A stretch of DNA of 46,738 nucleotides from an uncultured Ruminococcus sp. (lineage in GTDB: Bacteria; Bacillota; Clostridia; Oscillospirales; Ruminococcaceae): the NCBI GenBank assembly GCA_947624295.1, contig CANQJV010000014.1:1-46738 (forward strand), read 5' to 3'. Shown piece by piece: positions 8,230 through 16,489 of the stretch. The position numbers and the translations under genes are program-made. Below the pieces are notes generated by a model. The model saw only the letters and a list, made by a program, of their open reading frames with translations, did no database searches and was not told the origin of the DNA. Position 1 is the stretch's first letter. Each line of letters opens with the position of its first letter.

Positions 8230-9744
8230 TTGAACGGTCAGAATAAGCCCAGAATATTGATTGTTGATGATTCCCTGTTGAATATAGAAATACTTGAATC
8301 AATACTTGAAGATGATTACGATATTGTTACAGCCGGAAACGGTGCGGAAGCTATCGCTGTACTCCAGAAAGAAAGCGTGAATATTTCCCTTGTTTTGCTT
8401 GATATAAATATGCCCATAATGGACGGCTATGAAGTACTTGAAATTATGAACGAAAAACATTGGATTGATGATGTCCCCGTTATTATGATTTCCGCTGAAA
8501 ATTCCGTTTCATCAATGCACCGTGCTTATGAACTCGGAATTACTGATTTTATCAGCCGTCCCTTTGATATGCTTATCGTAAGTCATCGTGTAAAAAATAC
8601 AATTATGCTTTATACTAAACAGAAAAAACTTATCAGTATGGTGGCTGACCAGATTTATGAAAAGGAAAAGAACAGTAATCTTATGATAAACGTTCTTAGT
8701 CACATTGTTGAGTTCAGAAACGGCGAAAGTGGTATGCACGTCCTGCACGTTCAGCTTTTTACACAAATTTTACTGAAACAACTTGTGAAAATTACCGATA
8801 AATACAATATCACGGAATCTGATATTTCGCTTATAAGCAGGGCATCTGCACTCCACGATATAGGTAAAATTTCAATTCCGGACGAGATACTTAACAAACC
8901 CGGCAGATTTACTGACGAGGAATTTGCTATAATGAAAAGGCACTCTATGGAGGGTGCGAAAATGCTTGATAATCTTGTAGCATATAAAGATGAACCACTT
9001 GTTAAAGTGGCTTATCAAATTTGCCGATGGCATCACGAACGTTACGACGGCAGAGGTTACCCCGACGGTCTGAAAGGCGATGAGATACCGATTTCCGCAC
9101 AAATTGTGGCACTTGCTGATGTTTATGACGCTCTTACAAGCGAACGTGTCTATAAAAAAGCATTTTCACACGAGAAAGCTATCGATATGATTCTCAATAA
9201 CGAGTGCGGTGTATTTAACCCTTTACTTATGGAATGCCTTAAACAGTCCGCTGAACTCATCAGGAAAGAACTTGACAAACAGACTGTTTCTATGGGCGAA
9301 CATAATGAAATGGAGAATATTTCTATTGAAATGCTTCAGTATGATGAATTGTCATCGTCCGAGGAAACTCTCAGACTTCTTGAATACGAAAGAATGAAAA
9401 ATAATTTCTATATATCTGTTTCAGGCGGAATTTTCTTTGAATATACATCTTCGCCGTCTATAGTTACTGTTAATCCGGAATGCTGTGATTTATTCGGTAT
9501 TTCTGAAATTACCAACGACCCGTTCCATAATGAACAGGTTATGTCGCTTATACATCCCGAGGATTTGCAAAAACTTTCGGAAAAGTTACATAATCTCCCA
9601 AAAGATGAACAGGCTGTTGAATATAACTGCAAAGTGAAATTCCGTGACGGTGAACATAATGCAGTTATAATCTGTCACCCTGTATATAATTCTAAATCTG
9701 AATATTCAGGTGCTTTCGGAAAAATTGTTGACAAAGGAATTTAA
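8230..9744 (+). CDS. Response regulator with HD-GYP phosphodiesterase and C-terminal PAS-like domain
   Basis: 504 residues from a TTG start preceded by AGGAGG at 8215-8220. The receiver domain (about 7-125) has Asp13/Asp14 and the phospho-acceptor Asp58 in LLDINMPIMDG; the usual Lys of the SKPF motif is Arg110. A helical linker leads to an HD-GYP domain (about 150-345) with HD at 209-210 and HHERYDGRGYP at 268-278, all consistent with an active c-di-GMP hydrolase. Residues about 392-500 look like a PAS_3 fold (FFEYTSSPSIVTVNPECCDLF, quoted by its start FFEYTSSPSIV). Cytoplasmic, no membrane segments. The HPt gene follows 13 bases later and no cognate kinase is adjacent. Confidence 0.9.
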   Translation: MNGQNKPRILIVDDSLLNIEILESILEDDYDIVTAGNGAEAIAVLQKESVNISLVLLDINMPIMDGYEVLEIMNEKHWIDDVPVIMISAENSVSSMHRAYELGITDFISRPFDMLIVSHRVKNTIMLYTKQKKLISMVADQIYEKEKNSNLMINVLSHIVEFRNGESGMHVLHVQLFTQILLKQLVKITDKYNITESDISLISRASALHDIGKISIPDEILNKPGRFTDEEFAIMKRHSMEGAKMLDNLVAYKDEPLVKVAYQICRWHHERYDGRGYPDGLKGDEIPISAQIVALADVYDALTSERVYKKAFSHEKAIDMILNNECGVFNPLLMECLKQSAELIRKELDKQTVSMGEHNEMENISIEMLQYDELSSSEETLRLLEYERMKNNFYISVSGGIFFEYTSSPSIVTVNPECCDLFGISEITNDPFHNEQVMSLIHPEDLQKLSEKLHNLPKDEQAVEYNCKVKFRDGEHNAVIICHPVYNSKSEYSGAFGKIVDKGI

Positions 9745-9757
9745 GGAGGAAAACAAT

Positions 9758-10105
9758 ATGACATTAAAGGAATGTTACACGGCTATTGAGGGCGATTATA
9801 ACGACGTTATGTCACGCCTTATGACAGAGAAACTTGTTAGCAAATTTGTTGTTAAGTTTCTCAATGACGAAAGTTATAACCAACTCGTTGATTTTATGAA
9901 ATCCGAAAATATTGAGGAGGCTTTCCGTGCGGCACATACGCTTAAAGGTGTAAGCCAGAATCTCAGTTTCACGAAACTCTACGAGCCGACTCACGATGTA
10001 ACTGAAGCTCTCAGGGCTAATGACTTAGCAAAGGCAAAGGAAATTATGCCGAAAGTTGATGAGGCGTATTTGCAGACAATTACAGCTATCAAAAGCCTTG
10101 ACTAA
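9758..10105 (+). CDS. HPt phosphotransfer domain protein
   Basis: 115 residues forming a single histidine phosphotransfer domain. The motif AAHTLKGVSQNL puts the phosphorylatable His at residue 60, as in the AHxLKG signature of Hpt proteins. AAGGAGGA at 9743-9750 supports the ATG at 9758; the in-frame TTG at 9710 is inside the upstream gene. Co-transcribed with the REC-HD-GYP regulator and a plausible phosphodonor or sink for its Asp58. No hybrid kinase is visible in the window, so the kinase partner must be elsewhere. Confidence 0.88.
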   Translation: MTLKECYTAIEGDYNDVMSRLMTEKLVSKFVVKFLNDESYNQLVDFMKSENIEEAFRAAHTLKGVSQNLSFTKLYEPTHDVTEALRANDLAKAKEIMPKVDEAYLQTITAIKSLD

Positions 10106-10111
10106 TACAAG

Positions 10112-10139
10112 AAAAGCAGTCCGATATGGACTGCTTTTT
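10112..10139 (+). terminator. Rho-independent terminator after the HPt gene
   Basis: An 11-base perfect stem (AAAAGCAGTCC with GGACTGCTTTT), 5-base loop and T-run. It sits between convergent genes and could act in both directions, since the complement also ends in T residues. Confidence 0.8.
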
Positions 10140-10162
10140 CAATATGAAGTGGTTCTGGGACT

Positions 10163-11422
10163 TCATATGTTAAGGAGGCTTTTTATATTGAATTTCAGGG
10201 AATTGTTACCTAATGAAACGTATTCGCTGCCGTTCACCTGAAATATTGAGATGTCATTTTTCGTTGTAAACTCAAACGCACCGTCCGGAATATATTTACT
10301 GCCGTTATTTATGAAAAATATACATATATCGCCGATATTCTGATGACTTTGATTTCCGCCCGAACTGTATATGTGAGATTTGCCGTTAGAGTTGATTTCA
10401 ACGTTATTCAGCGTTTCGTATTCATTTACAGGCATATATCCGCCGGGAATATATATTGATATGCGGTCGTATTCTTGAAATCCTCCGCCTTTGAAAAGCT
10501 GATAGATAATAATATCTTCCTGCGTGTACGGTTGACCGTTGATTTGCGTATAGATGATATTGTGAATTTTCCCTAATATGATATAATCAGACGAGTTTAT
10601 TAAATCATTTACGCTTGTATTTTTTGCGGATGGAACCTCACCGCTGTCAATATGAGATATGTCAATTATATTATCTGATTTATAGTAAACTTTTGACGGG
10701 TGAACAGTATAATCATTTCCAACAGATACATCAATTGATGGGCAATCATTCTCAGACGGTCCTATTGTTGTTACAATCTGCGGAAGTTTACCATCATAAG
10801 ACGTTGTTGTTATTGGCGCAGAAGGAGCAAAGCTATTCGTTGGTTCTGTTGTCACGTCTTCTTCATATATATTTGCCGTTGTAATTACAGGTTCAGTTTT
10901 TACGGCTGTTTCAGTTGTGTTTACTGCTTTAGTAATAGTTTGTGCAGGTTTTGTTGGCGTTTCAGGCTTTGTGCGGAATGTCATTGCAGTTACGGGTGGC
11001 GTAAAATCAGGGATATTTGGCATTGTAACAGGCGTATCGGGGAGTGCATTCGTCGGAACAGTTGTTAAATTATTTACACTGTTTTGCGTAATTTGTTTTG
11101 TAGTTGTTGTTAAATCATTTTCTTCTGTTGTGGCTTGAATTGCAGTTGTCGCAAGTGAAGTTGTAGTTGATACGGCTTGTTCTGTATTTTCTATATTGTT
11201 AAATTTATTTCTGAAATCGGAATTTTTGCTGATATTGCTCCATATTCCTATGATAAGCACGGCGAATACAGCAGTTGAAGCATAGCGAAAAAATACAGGC
11301 AGATTGAATTTCCGTTCATTTTTTTTTAACTTTTGGTTATATAATAAAACAAAAGCCTCTTTCCGTTCAGGTTCAGGTATATTGAACGCCTTTTTCAAGT
11401 TTTCTCTTTCTGATTTTTTCAT
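10163..11422 (-). CDS. Membrane protein with Thr-rich linker, probable anti-sigma factor
   Basis: 419 residues. A short basic cytoplasmic N-terminus (1-45) is followed by one membrane helix (about 46-64, YASTAVFAVLIIGIW). A long Thr/Pro-rich spacer (about 85-230) and an extracellular globular domain (about 240-419) complete it. The start ATG overlaps the stop of the sigma-factor gene (TAATG), the usual sign of a sigma/anti-sigma pair. The long TTT-rich stalk is typical of Ruminococcus-like surface proteins and would hold the sensor domain away from the membrane. No recognised ZAS zinc motif is present, so the anti-sigma role is inferred from context. Confidence 0.7.
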   Translation of the reverse strand: MKKSERENLKKAFNIPEPERKEAFVLLYNQKLKKNERKFNLPVFFRYASTAVFAVLIIGIWSNISKNSDFRNKFNNIENTEQAVSTTTSLATTAIQATTEENDLTTTTKQITQNSVNNLTTVPTNALPDTPVTMPNIPDFTPPVTAMTFRTKPETPTKPAQTITKAVNTTETAVKTEPVITTANIYEEDVTTEPTNSFAPSAPITTTSYDGKLPQIVTTIGPSENDCPSIDVSVGNDYTVHPSKVYYKSDNIIDISHIDSGEVPSAKNTSVNDLINSSDYIILGKIHNIIYTQINGQPYTQEDIIIYQLFKGGGFQEYDRISIYIPGGYMPVNEYETLNNVEINSNGKSHIYSSGGNQSHQNIGDICIFFINNGSKYIPDGAFEFTTKNDISIFQVNGSEYVSLGNNSLKFNIKSLLNI

Positions 11423-11880
11423 TACAGCTCCTCCTTTCCGAGTTCATTATGTAATTCAGCAAGAATTTTCTTGATTCTCCTGTTGAGCGCAAAACGTGAC
11501 ATTGAATAAAGATTCGCAATAACTCCTATGGGAACATCGTTTATATACCTCAGTAAAATAATTTCCCTGTCCTCAGGAGATAGTTTTTCAAGAGCCTCAC
11601 TCAATGCGCAATTTGTAATGACTGATTCTTCTATATTCTCATCAGACGCAGTTTCTTCGGGGATTTCTTCAGTTTTCAGCCGTTTGTATTCATCTTTACA
11701 GAGATTCCTCGCTATTGTATATAGCAATTGCAATGTCTTGTCTATACCGTGATATTGCGGATGTTCGATATAACGCAAAAAAGTTTCTTGTGTTAAATCC
11801 TCCGCTGTTTCACGGTTTTTCACACGTAAATAACAGTATCTGTAAATTTTATCATAATGTTCATTTATATCAAGTGCCAC
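11422..11880 (-). CDS. ECF-type RNA polymerase sigma factor
   Basis: 152 residues. Sigma region 2 (about 5-65: YDKIYRYCYLRVKNRETAEDL and the TQETFLR helix) and region 4 (about 98-145: LEKLSPEDREIILLRYI and an HTH ending NRRIKKILAEL) are clear, with no region 3, as in ECF sigmas. A cytoplasmic regulator, probably held by the membrane protein encoded next. An AGGAGG site precedes the ATG at 11880. Target promoters are unknown; its own promoter looks like a housekeeping sigma promoter. Confidence 0.9.
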   Translation of the reverse strand: MALDINEHYDKIYRYCYLRVKNRETAEDLTQETFLRYIEHPQYHGIDKTLQLLYTIARNLCKDEYKRLKTEEIPEETASDENIEESVITNCALSEALEKLSPEDREIILLRYINDVPIGVIANLYSMSRFALNRRIKKILAELHNELGKEEL

Positions 11881-11908
11881 TCAACTACCTCCTTTCATTT
11901 ATGCTATT

Positions 11909-11937
11909 ATTATATCATAGATTTTTTTATATGTAAA
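11909..11937 (-). promoter_or_regulatory. Promoter of the ECF sigma operon
   Basis: On the minus strand, TTTACA (11937-11932), a 17-base spacer and TATAAT (11914-11909). It lies only 11 bases from the terminator of the serpin gene. Confidence 0.7.
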
Positions 11938-11948
11938 TGAATTATCAG

Positions 11949-11981
11949 AAAAAAACCGTATCAAAGACGATACGGATTTTT
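11949..11981 (-). terminator. Terminator of the dockerin/serpin genes
   Basis: On the minus strand, a 7-base GC-containing stem (CCGTATC with GATACGG) extended by A-T pairs, a 6-base loop and a run of seven T residues, about 75 bases after the serpin stop. Confidence 0.8.
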
Positions 11982-12053
11982 CTGATTTGTCCCTCAGGAA
12001 TTTATATTACACCGCTGTCAGTGCAGTACCAGCGGAATAATACCGTAATTATA

Positions 12054-14249
12054 TTATTTCTCAATACTCATAAGAGTTCCCATAAATATAGGAATATTTG
12101 TTTCTGTATCTATTATAAAATAAACAAACGGTCTGTTGAATACAACTTCTTTTTCAGGCAGAATAGGCAGACTGTCGGCTGCTGCCTCAACAGCTGTAAC
12201 AGCAGCTGCTTTTGTTCCGCCCTCATCAACATCTATGTGAGTTTTGTGTATTACTCTGCTGATATAAGTATGACCATCAATACCGCTCACCATATTACTG
12301 AAATCGGCGGTTTTATTGTCGAATGCGGACGGCATACCCATTTCGGAAAGTGTTCCGTTAAGCAGTGTGTCAAAATCATAGCTGAATTTCGGTATAACTA
12401 CACTTGCAATTTCTTTTTCAGAATTTCCAAGCAGTCCGTTGAGTTTTTCAGCTGTCATTCCTTCAATGTAATCATTTACGGAAATACCCTCATCAGGCAA
12501 CATTGCCACAAAAGCGTATCTTTTGCCTTTGTAATACTTATATATGCCCTCTGCATTTTCGTCCCGCAAATATAATGCTGACTCTTGATTCTGCATCATA
12601 TCGACTTCTTGCGTAGTGTTGTCAATTGCAGTGAAATCGGCTTTTACAGTCATGTCTTTATCAAATTCCGTTTCCCATTTCGCATCAAATGAAACGGCAT
12701 TTATGAGGTACATAATTGTATTGTTGTCGATTTTGTCAATTATTGACGGTATCATCTTATTTGTCTTTACATTTACCCAATTGTTTATGTCCTTAACAGT
12801 TGTATCGTCAAAAGGTGCTGTAAAGAAATCGGCGTTGTAGTAGTCAACATCTGTCTGTAAAAATCCCTTGTTTACGCCAATACCGTTCCTTGCCCATATT
12901 GAATTTGCCGTTGAAAGTATACTGTACTTGTCATTGCTTCGTGACGTGCGGAAAGTATACAGGTACTTATTAAGACTGTCCATAGGCATACCGAGTACTG
13001 TTTCCATTTCAGTTTTCGTATTACCGTCCGCACCGTTAGCTGTCATTGCAAGTGCCTGCATTACTGAATAAGGCGAAATAAGCGTATTTTCGTCGCTTTT
13101 GAGTTCGTTTTTGAACAAATCAAGTGCAAATTCAGTTTGCGAAAGAATAAATTCCTTGTCAGCTTTTGTACCTGTTATATCATTTGACTGAATATCAACA
13201 GTGAGATTTTTTGTAGTGTAAAGTATTTCACTATAATTTGCTAATTCTTTTAGCATTAAAGCATAGTCAAATACATCAATTTCACCGTCATTATCCATGT
13301 CAGCAAGCTGATATTCCCCAAGAGTACCGTTGCCGAGAAGATAATTACGCATCATAACAACGTCAGCTATATTAAATTCCTGGTCCAGATTCACATCACC
13401 GGGAACTAAAACAAAATGTTCGTCGCCATTTTCGTATGTATAACCATATGTTTCGGCAAATTCTTGTGCTTTACTTCCTGAGGGCGCAATTATAACGCAG
13501 TCTTTTGTGATGTACATATAAAGACCGTCCTCAAATTCACAATCAGGATTTTTTATTGTAAGATATGCGATTTTCGTCGGAAGTGCGTCTTTCGCTATGA
13601 AAGTAACATTTTCAGGGATTACAAGCGATTTAAGTTCAAAGCAGTTGCCAAATACAGCACTCTCCAGCTTGTCAATTCCGGCAGGAATGTTTACTGTAGT
13701 AAGCCCCTGACAATCCGCAAATGCCATTTCGCCAATTGATTCAACACTGTCCGGAATTGTTATTTCTGTAAATTTCCTACAGCTGTAAAATGCACGCACG
13801 CCTATTTTTGTGAGATTCTCAGGCAATTTGACGTTTTTCAGCGATAAACAGTTCAAAAATGCCTCGTCTTTTATTTCAGTGATTCCGTCCGGAATATTTA
13901 TGGATTCAAGTGCCGTATTGTAGGCAAAAGCCTGTTTCCTGATATTCGTAATAGTATCAGGCAGTTTTATTGATGTTACTTTCGAAAGCCCTGCTAATCC
14001 ATGCTCGCCGATAGTTGTAACGGGAATACCGTCAATTTCAGCAGGAATTTCAAGTTCACCCTCAGTATTCGTCATACCTGCTGTAATTTCAATGTAATCA
14101 CCACGTATTTTGTATGCAAAGTTATCAGTAAAATGCTGTACTTCCTCGTCAACAAGAGATAATGCGGAAGTTTTTACAGTCGGTATCATTGCCATAGGTG
14201 CGGAAAGGCACAAGCAAAGTGCAGATGCTAAAATTTTCTTGTAATTCAT
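12054..14249 (-). CDS. Secreted LRR-dockerin-serpin protein
   Basis: 731 residues. A signal peptide (1-29) is followed by BspA-type leucine-rich repeats (about 70-225; repeated IPDSVESIGEMAF-like units). A type I dockerin follows (about 281-340; two Ca-binding loops starting GDVNLDQEFNIAD and ADMDNDGEIDVFD), then a full serpin domain (about 365-731). The inhibitory hinge is intact: EGGTKAAAVTAV at 676-687, with small residues at P12-P8. Counting from the hinge puts P1-P1' at Asp692-Ser693. The loop is four residues longer than in antitrypsin, so this is uncertain. Expected role: a protease inhibitor docked on a cell-surface complex. It lies 12 bases after the preceding dockerin gene and is probably co-transcribed. 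Confidence 0.92.
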   Translation of the reverse strand: MNYKKILASALCLCLSAPMAMIPTVKTSALSLVDEEVQHFTDNFAYKIRGDYIEITAGMTNTEGELEIPAEIDGIPVTTIGEHGLAGLSKVTSIKLPDTITNIRKQAFAYNTALESINIPDGITEIKDEAFLNCLSLKNVKLPENLTKIGVRAFYSCRKFTEITIPDSVESIGEMAFADCQGLTTVNIPAGIDKLESAVFGNCFELKSLVIPENVTFIAKDALPTKIAYLTIKNPDCEFEDGLYMYITKDCVIIAPSGSKAQEFAETYGYTYENGDEHFVLVPGDVNLDQEFNIADVVMMRNYLLGNGTLGEYQLADMDNDGEIDVFDYALMLKELANYSEILYTTKNLTVDIQSNDITGTKADKEFILSQTEFALDLFKNELKSDENTLISPYSVMQALAMTANGADGNTKTEMETVLGMPMDSLNKYLYTFRTSRSNDKYSILSTANSIWARNGIGVNKGFLQTDVDYYNADFFTAPFDDTTVKDINNWVNVKTNKMIPSIIDKIDNNTIMYLINAVSFDAKWETEFDKDMTVKADFTAIDNTTQEVDMMQNQESALYLRDENAEGIYKYYKGKRYAFVAMLPDEGISVNDYIEGMTAEKLNGLLGNSEKEIASVVIPKFSYDFDTLLNGTLSEMGMPSAFDNKTADFSNMVSGIDGHTYISRVIHKTHIDVDEGGTKAAAVTAVEAAADSLPILPEKEVVFNRPFVYFIIDTETNIPIFMGTLMSIEK

Positions 14250-14261
14250 AGTAAATCCTCC

Positions 14262-16130
14262 TTAATAGTCAAAAGTTTTTTCTGTTATATCTGAATCAGC
14301 AGAATATTTGTACGATATTGTTAATTTATCTCCGCTGATTTTTATACTATATCTGCTTGCATCCATAAAAATATCGTTATTGCTTGCAAATGTAATATTT
14401 TCGCTGTCGTCTGTAATTGAGTAGCCGTTTGCAAGTTCAATAGTACCTATGTAGTCATATCCCGAAAATTCAGCAGGTCCTCCGCCGGGATAAAGACGGT
14501 AAATATCAGCAATGTTTTTATCGCCGAAAGTGTACTGATTCACCATAACAATATCTGTTCCAAATTGAGTGATACTGTATTCGCCGTCAATACGTGGCAT
14601 AAGTTCATTTGTATTTATGGACTTCACATCAACAGATTTCCCTGAATAAATCTTGTCTGTACGGATAATATGCAGGAAATCGCCTGTTATACAACTTAAC
14701 GGCTGATATTTTGAAAGTGTTAATTCAAGCCTGTTATCTGATATTGCGGAATCTATGAGATTCTCAGAGGAACCGATAACATCGGAGTCAATCCACATAT
14801 AAACAGATTCACTTTCCCAATCTGCGGAATACTGATTTAATAAATATTCAAGCATTTCGCCTGATACGCATTCAGAAAGATATGACCTCATTTCTTCAGC
14901 GGAATTTACCCATTCACCCTTTTTTGATAAACCGTATTCTGTTTCAAAGTTGTTTATTTCAGAAAGTGTGAACAAATCAACACTTGTATATGAAACTTCA
15001 GCAGGCGTTCTCCACGATTTTTTGGAAATACTTGCGCAATACTGGTCTTTCGGGAATACAATCTGATTTATCTGTATTCCCGTATCAACAAAACCGTTTA
15101 TAAATTCCCTGCTATAAGTAAGCACGATATTGCTATCAACATCTTTTTCTGCTGTTAAATATGTTTCCCAATCATCTTCGGAATGCTGATAGTACAGGTC
15201 AATTACAAGCATATTTTCAGCGAAAAATTCATCATTGTATGTTTCTTTCAGCGATAATTCAACTCCTGCATGGAATTTCCCGTCAAGATAAGTATCAAGT
15301 TCTTCGGCGTTTTTAATTAAAACAGGCGTTGAATAAGCACTTTTTATGGCGTTACTTGTTATTGCATTTGTGAAATCACTTTTTACAGCCAATTCAACAG
15401 ATGATTTTTCTGTTTCTTCCCATATACAGCTATCCGCCCATAATCCTTTTGGTACAGCAACTTCCGCAATATAAGGCGGTGTAGGTTCGTCAGTTGATAT
15501 GTAATCTGTTTTGTAATATTTTATTACAAGCTGTTCGCCCTCGTATTTTATTGATTCAAATTCAGAATGTTCAGGCAAATAATTCAACAAAAGCACGTTT
15601 TTGTTGAAAAATTCATCGTTATATCGTGCAAGCATATCGTCAATAAATTCTTGCGAGGCAACATCTATAAATACACATTCTCCGTCAGTTGTAATTACAT
15701 TATAAGGAGATAAGTAATATTCAAGCTCCTCAACTGAACTGATTACAGCTTCCCTCACTGATGACGGCGGTGCGTAAATCACTCCCAACGGTATTGCACT
15801 GTCAACAGGCGTTATTTTGCTCTCGATTTTTGTGGGATTCTCCGTATCAAGTCCGTACTGTTTTTCAAAAATTTTTTTCAACTCTATGTAGTCAAAAATA
15901 TCAACCTCATTATCCCTGTTAATATCAACGTTTATTATTCCGAAAGTATTGTCAAGCGTTCCTGCACCCATAATATATTTCTGCATACATAGCAAGTCCG
16001 CAATATTTATTGTCCAGTCAAGATTTGCGTCCCCGGGAATAGGCGGGTCAAGTGCTTGCGCAGTTACAGCAGGTATCGCTGAAAATGCAGTTGTGATTCC
16101 TATGATAAATGCAAGTAATTTCTTTTTCAT
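14262..16130 (-). CDS. Secreted dockerin protein with three internal repeats
   Basis: 622 residues from the ATG at 16130, chosen because GGGAGGA stands just before it; the longer frame to 16217 begins inside a mobile element. A signal peptide (1-26) is followed directly by a type I dockerin (31-92; loops GDANLDWTINIAD and VDINRDNEVDIFD). Three diverged copies of a ~110-residue module follow (about 132-245, 273-380, 409-500). Each starts S/N-x-EELxxYL and has YNDEFFxxNxLxI or a similar core. The C-terminal 120 residues are beta-rich. No catalytic domain is recognised, so the function of the module is unknown. First gene of a pair with the serpin. Confidence 0.82.
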   Translation of the reverse strand: MKKKLLAFIIGITTAFSAIPAVTAQALDPPIPGDANLDWTINIADLLCMQKYIMGAGTLDNTFGIINVDINRDNEVDIFDYIELKKIFEKQYGLDTENPTKIESKITPVDSAIPLGVIYAPPSSVREAVISSVEELEYYLSPYNVITTDGECVFIDVASQEFIDDMLARYNDEFFNKNVLLLNYLPEHSEFESIKYEGEQLVIKYYKTDYISTDEPTPPYIAEVAVPKGLWADSCIWEETEKSSVELAVKSDFTNAITSNAIKSAYSTPVLIKNAEELDTYLDGKFHAGVELSLKETYNDEFFAENMLVIDLYYQHSEDDWETYLTAEKDVDSNIVLTYSREFINGFVDTGIQINQIVFPKDQYCASISKKSWRTPAEVSYTSVDLFTLSEINNFETEYGLSKKGEWVNSAEEMRSYLSECVSGEMLEYLLNQYSADWESESVYMWIDSDVIGSSENLIDSAISDNRLELTLSKYQPLSCITGDFLHIIRTDKIYSGKSVDVKSINTNELMPRIDGEYSITQFGTDIVMVNQYTFGDKNIADIYRLYPGGGPAEFSGYDYIGTIELANGYSITDDSENITFASNNDIFMDASRYSIKISGDKLTISYKYSADSDITEKTFDY

Positions 16131-16154
16131 AATGATTCCTCCCGATATATTTGA

Positions 16155-16318
16155 GGCAACACCGCACAAAGCCAATCTTATGACAAATTCGATTGTACTT
16201 CTCGTTGTTTTGTACAAAAAATCTTTGCTGAATGTCAGTTAAGATGTACTACTTTTTTATAAAATTTTGCGAAAAATCTGATTGTGCATCTTTATTGCAA
16301 GTTATGTGCGGTATTGCC
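16155..16318. mobile_element. MITE-like element, copy A
   Basis: 164 bases with imperfect terminal inverted repeats (GGCAACACCGCACA and TGTGCGGTATTGCC) flanked by a perfect 4-base duplication TTGA (16151-16154 and 16319-16322). It aligns along its whole length with copies at 18288 and 33506. No coding capacity. It stands about 25 bases upstream of the dockerin gene start, so that operon's promoter is inside it or was displaced by it. The rest of 16131-16485 holds only the rarA terminator. Confidence 0.85.
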
Positions 16319-16461
16319 TTGATTTCCTCGGAAACTATCGCTGTTCAGCAAAAATCTGTCCCCGAAAAAATTACTGAAATTTGTGTTTCTATAATATATA
16401 ACGGTAAAAATTAACAGATGTGCGGAAAATATTATTAACTTTTTGTAAATATTTTGTTAAT

Positions 16462-16489
16462 AAAAAATGACCGCCACTATTGCAGTCAT
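16462..16489 (-). terminator. Terminator of rarA
   Basis: On the minus strand, an 8-base stem (ATGACTGC with GCGGTCAT, one G-U pair) runs into TTTTTTA. The left arm overlaps the rarA stop codon. Confidence 0.65.

Noticed and set aside
11937..12575. 212-residue open frame on the plus strand across the end of the serpin gene
   Set aside because: It reads through the serpin terminator and antisense to conserved serpin sequence; rich in Cys, Phe and Ser as expected of a shadow frame.
16131..16217. 29-residue N-terminal extension of the dockerin protein
   Set aside because: The extension is encoded by MITE copy A and lacks a ribosome binding site, while the ATG at 16130 has one and starts a normal signal peptide.
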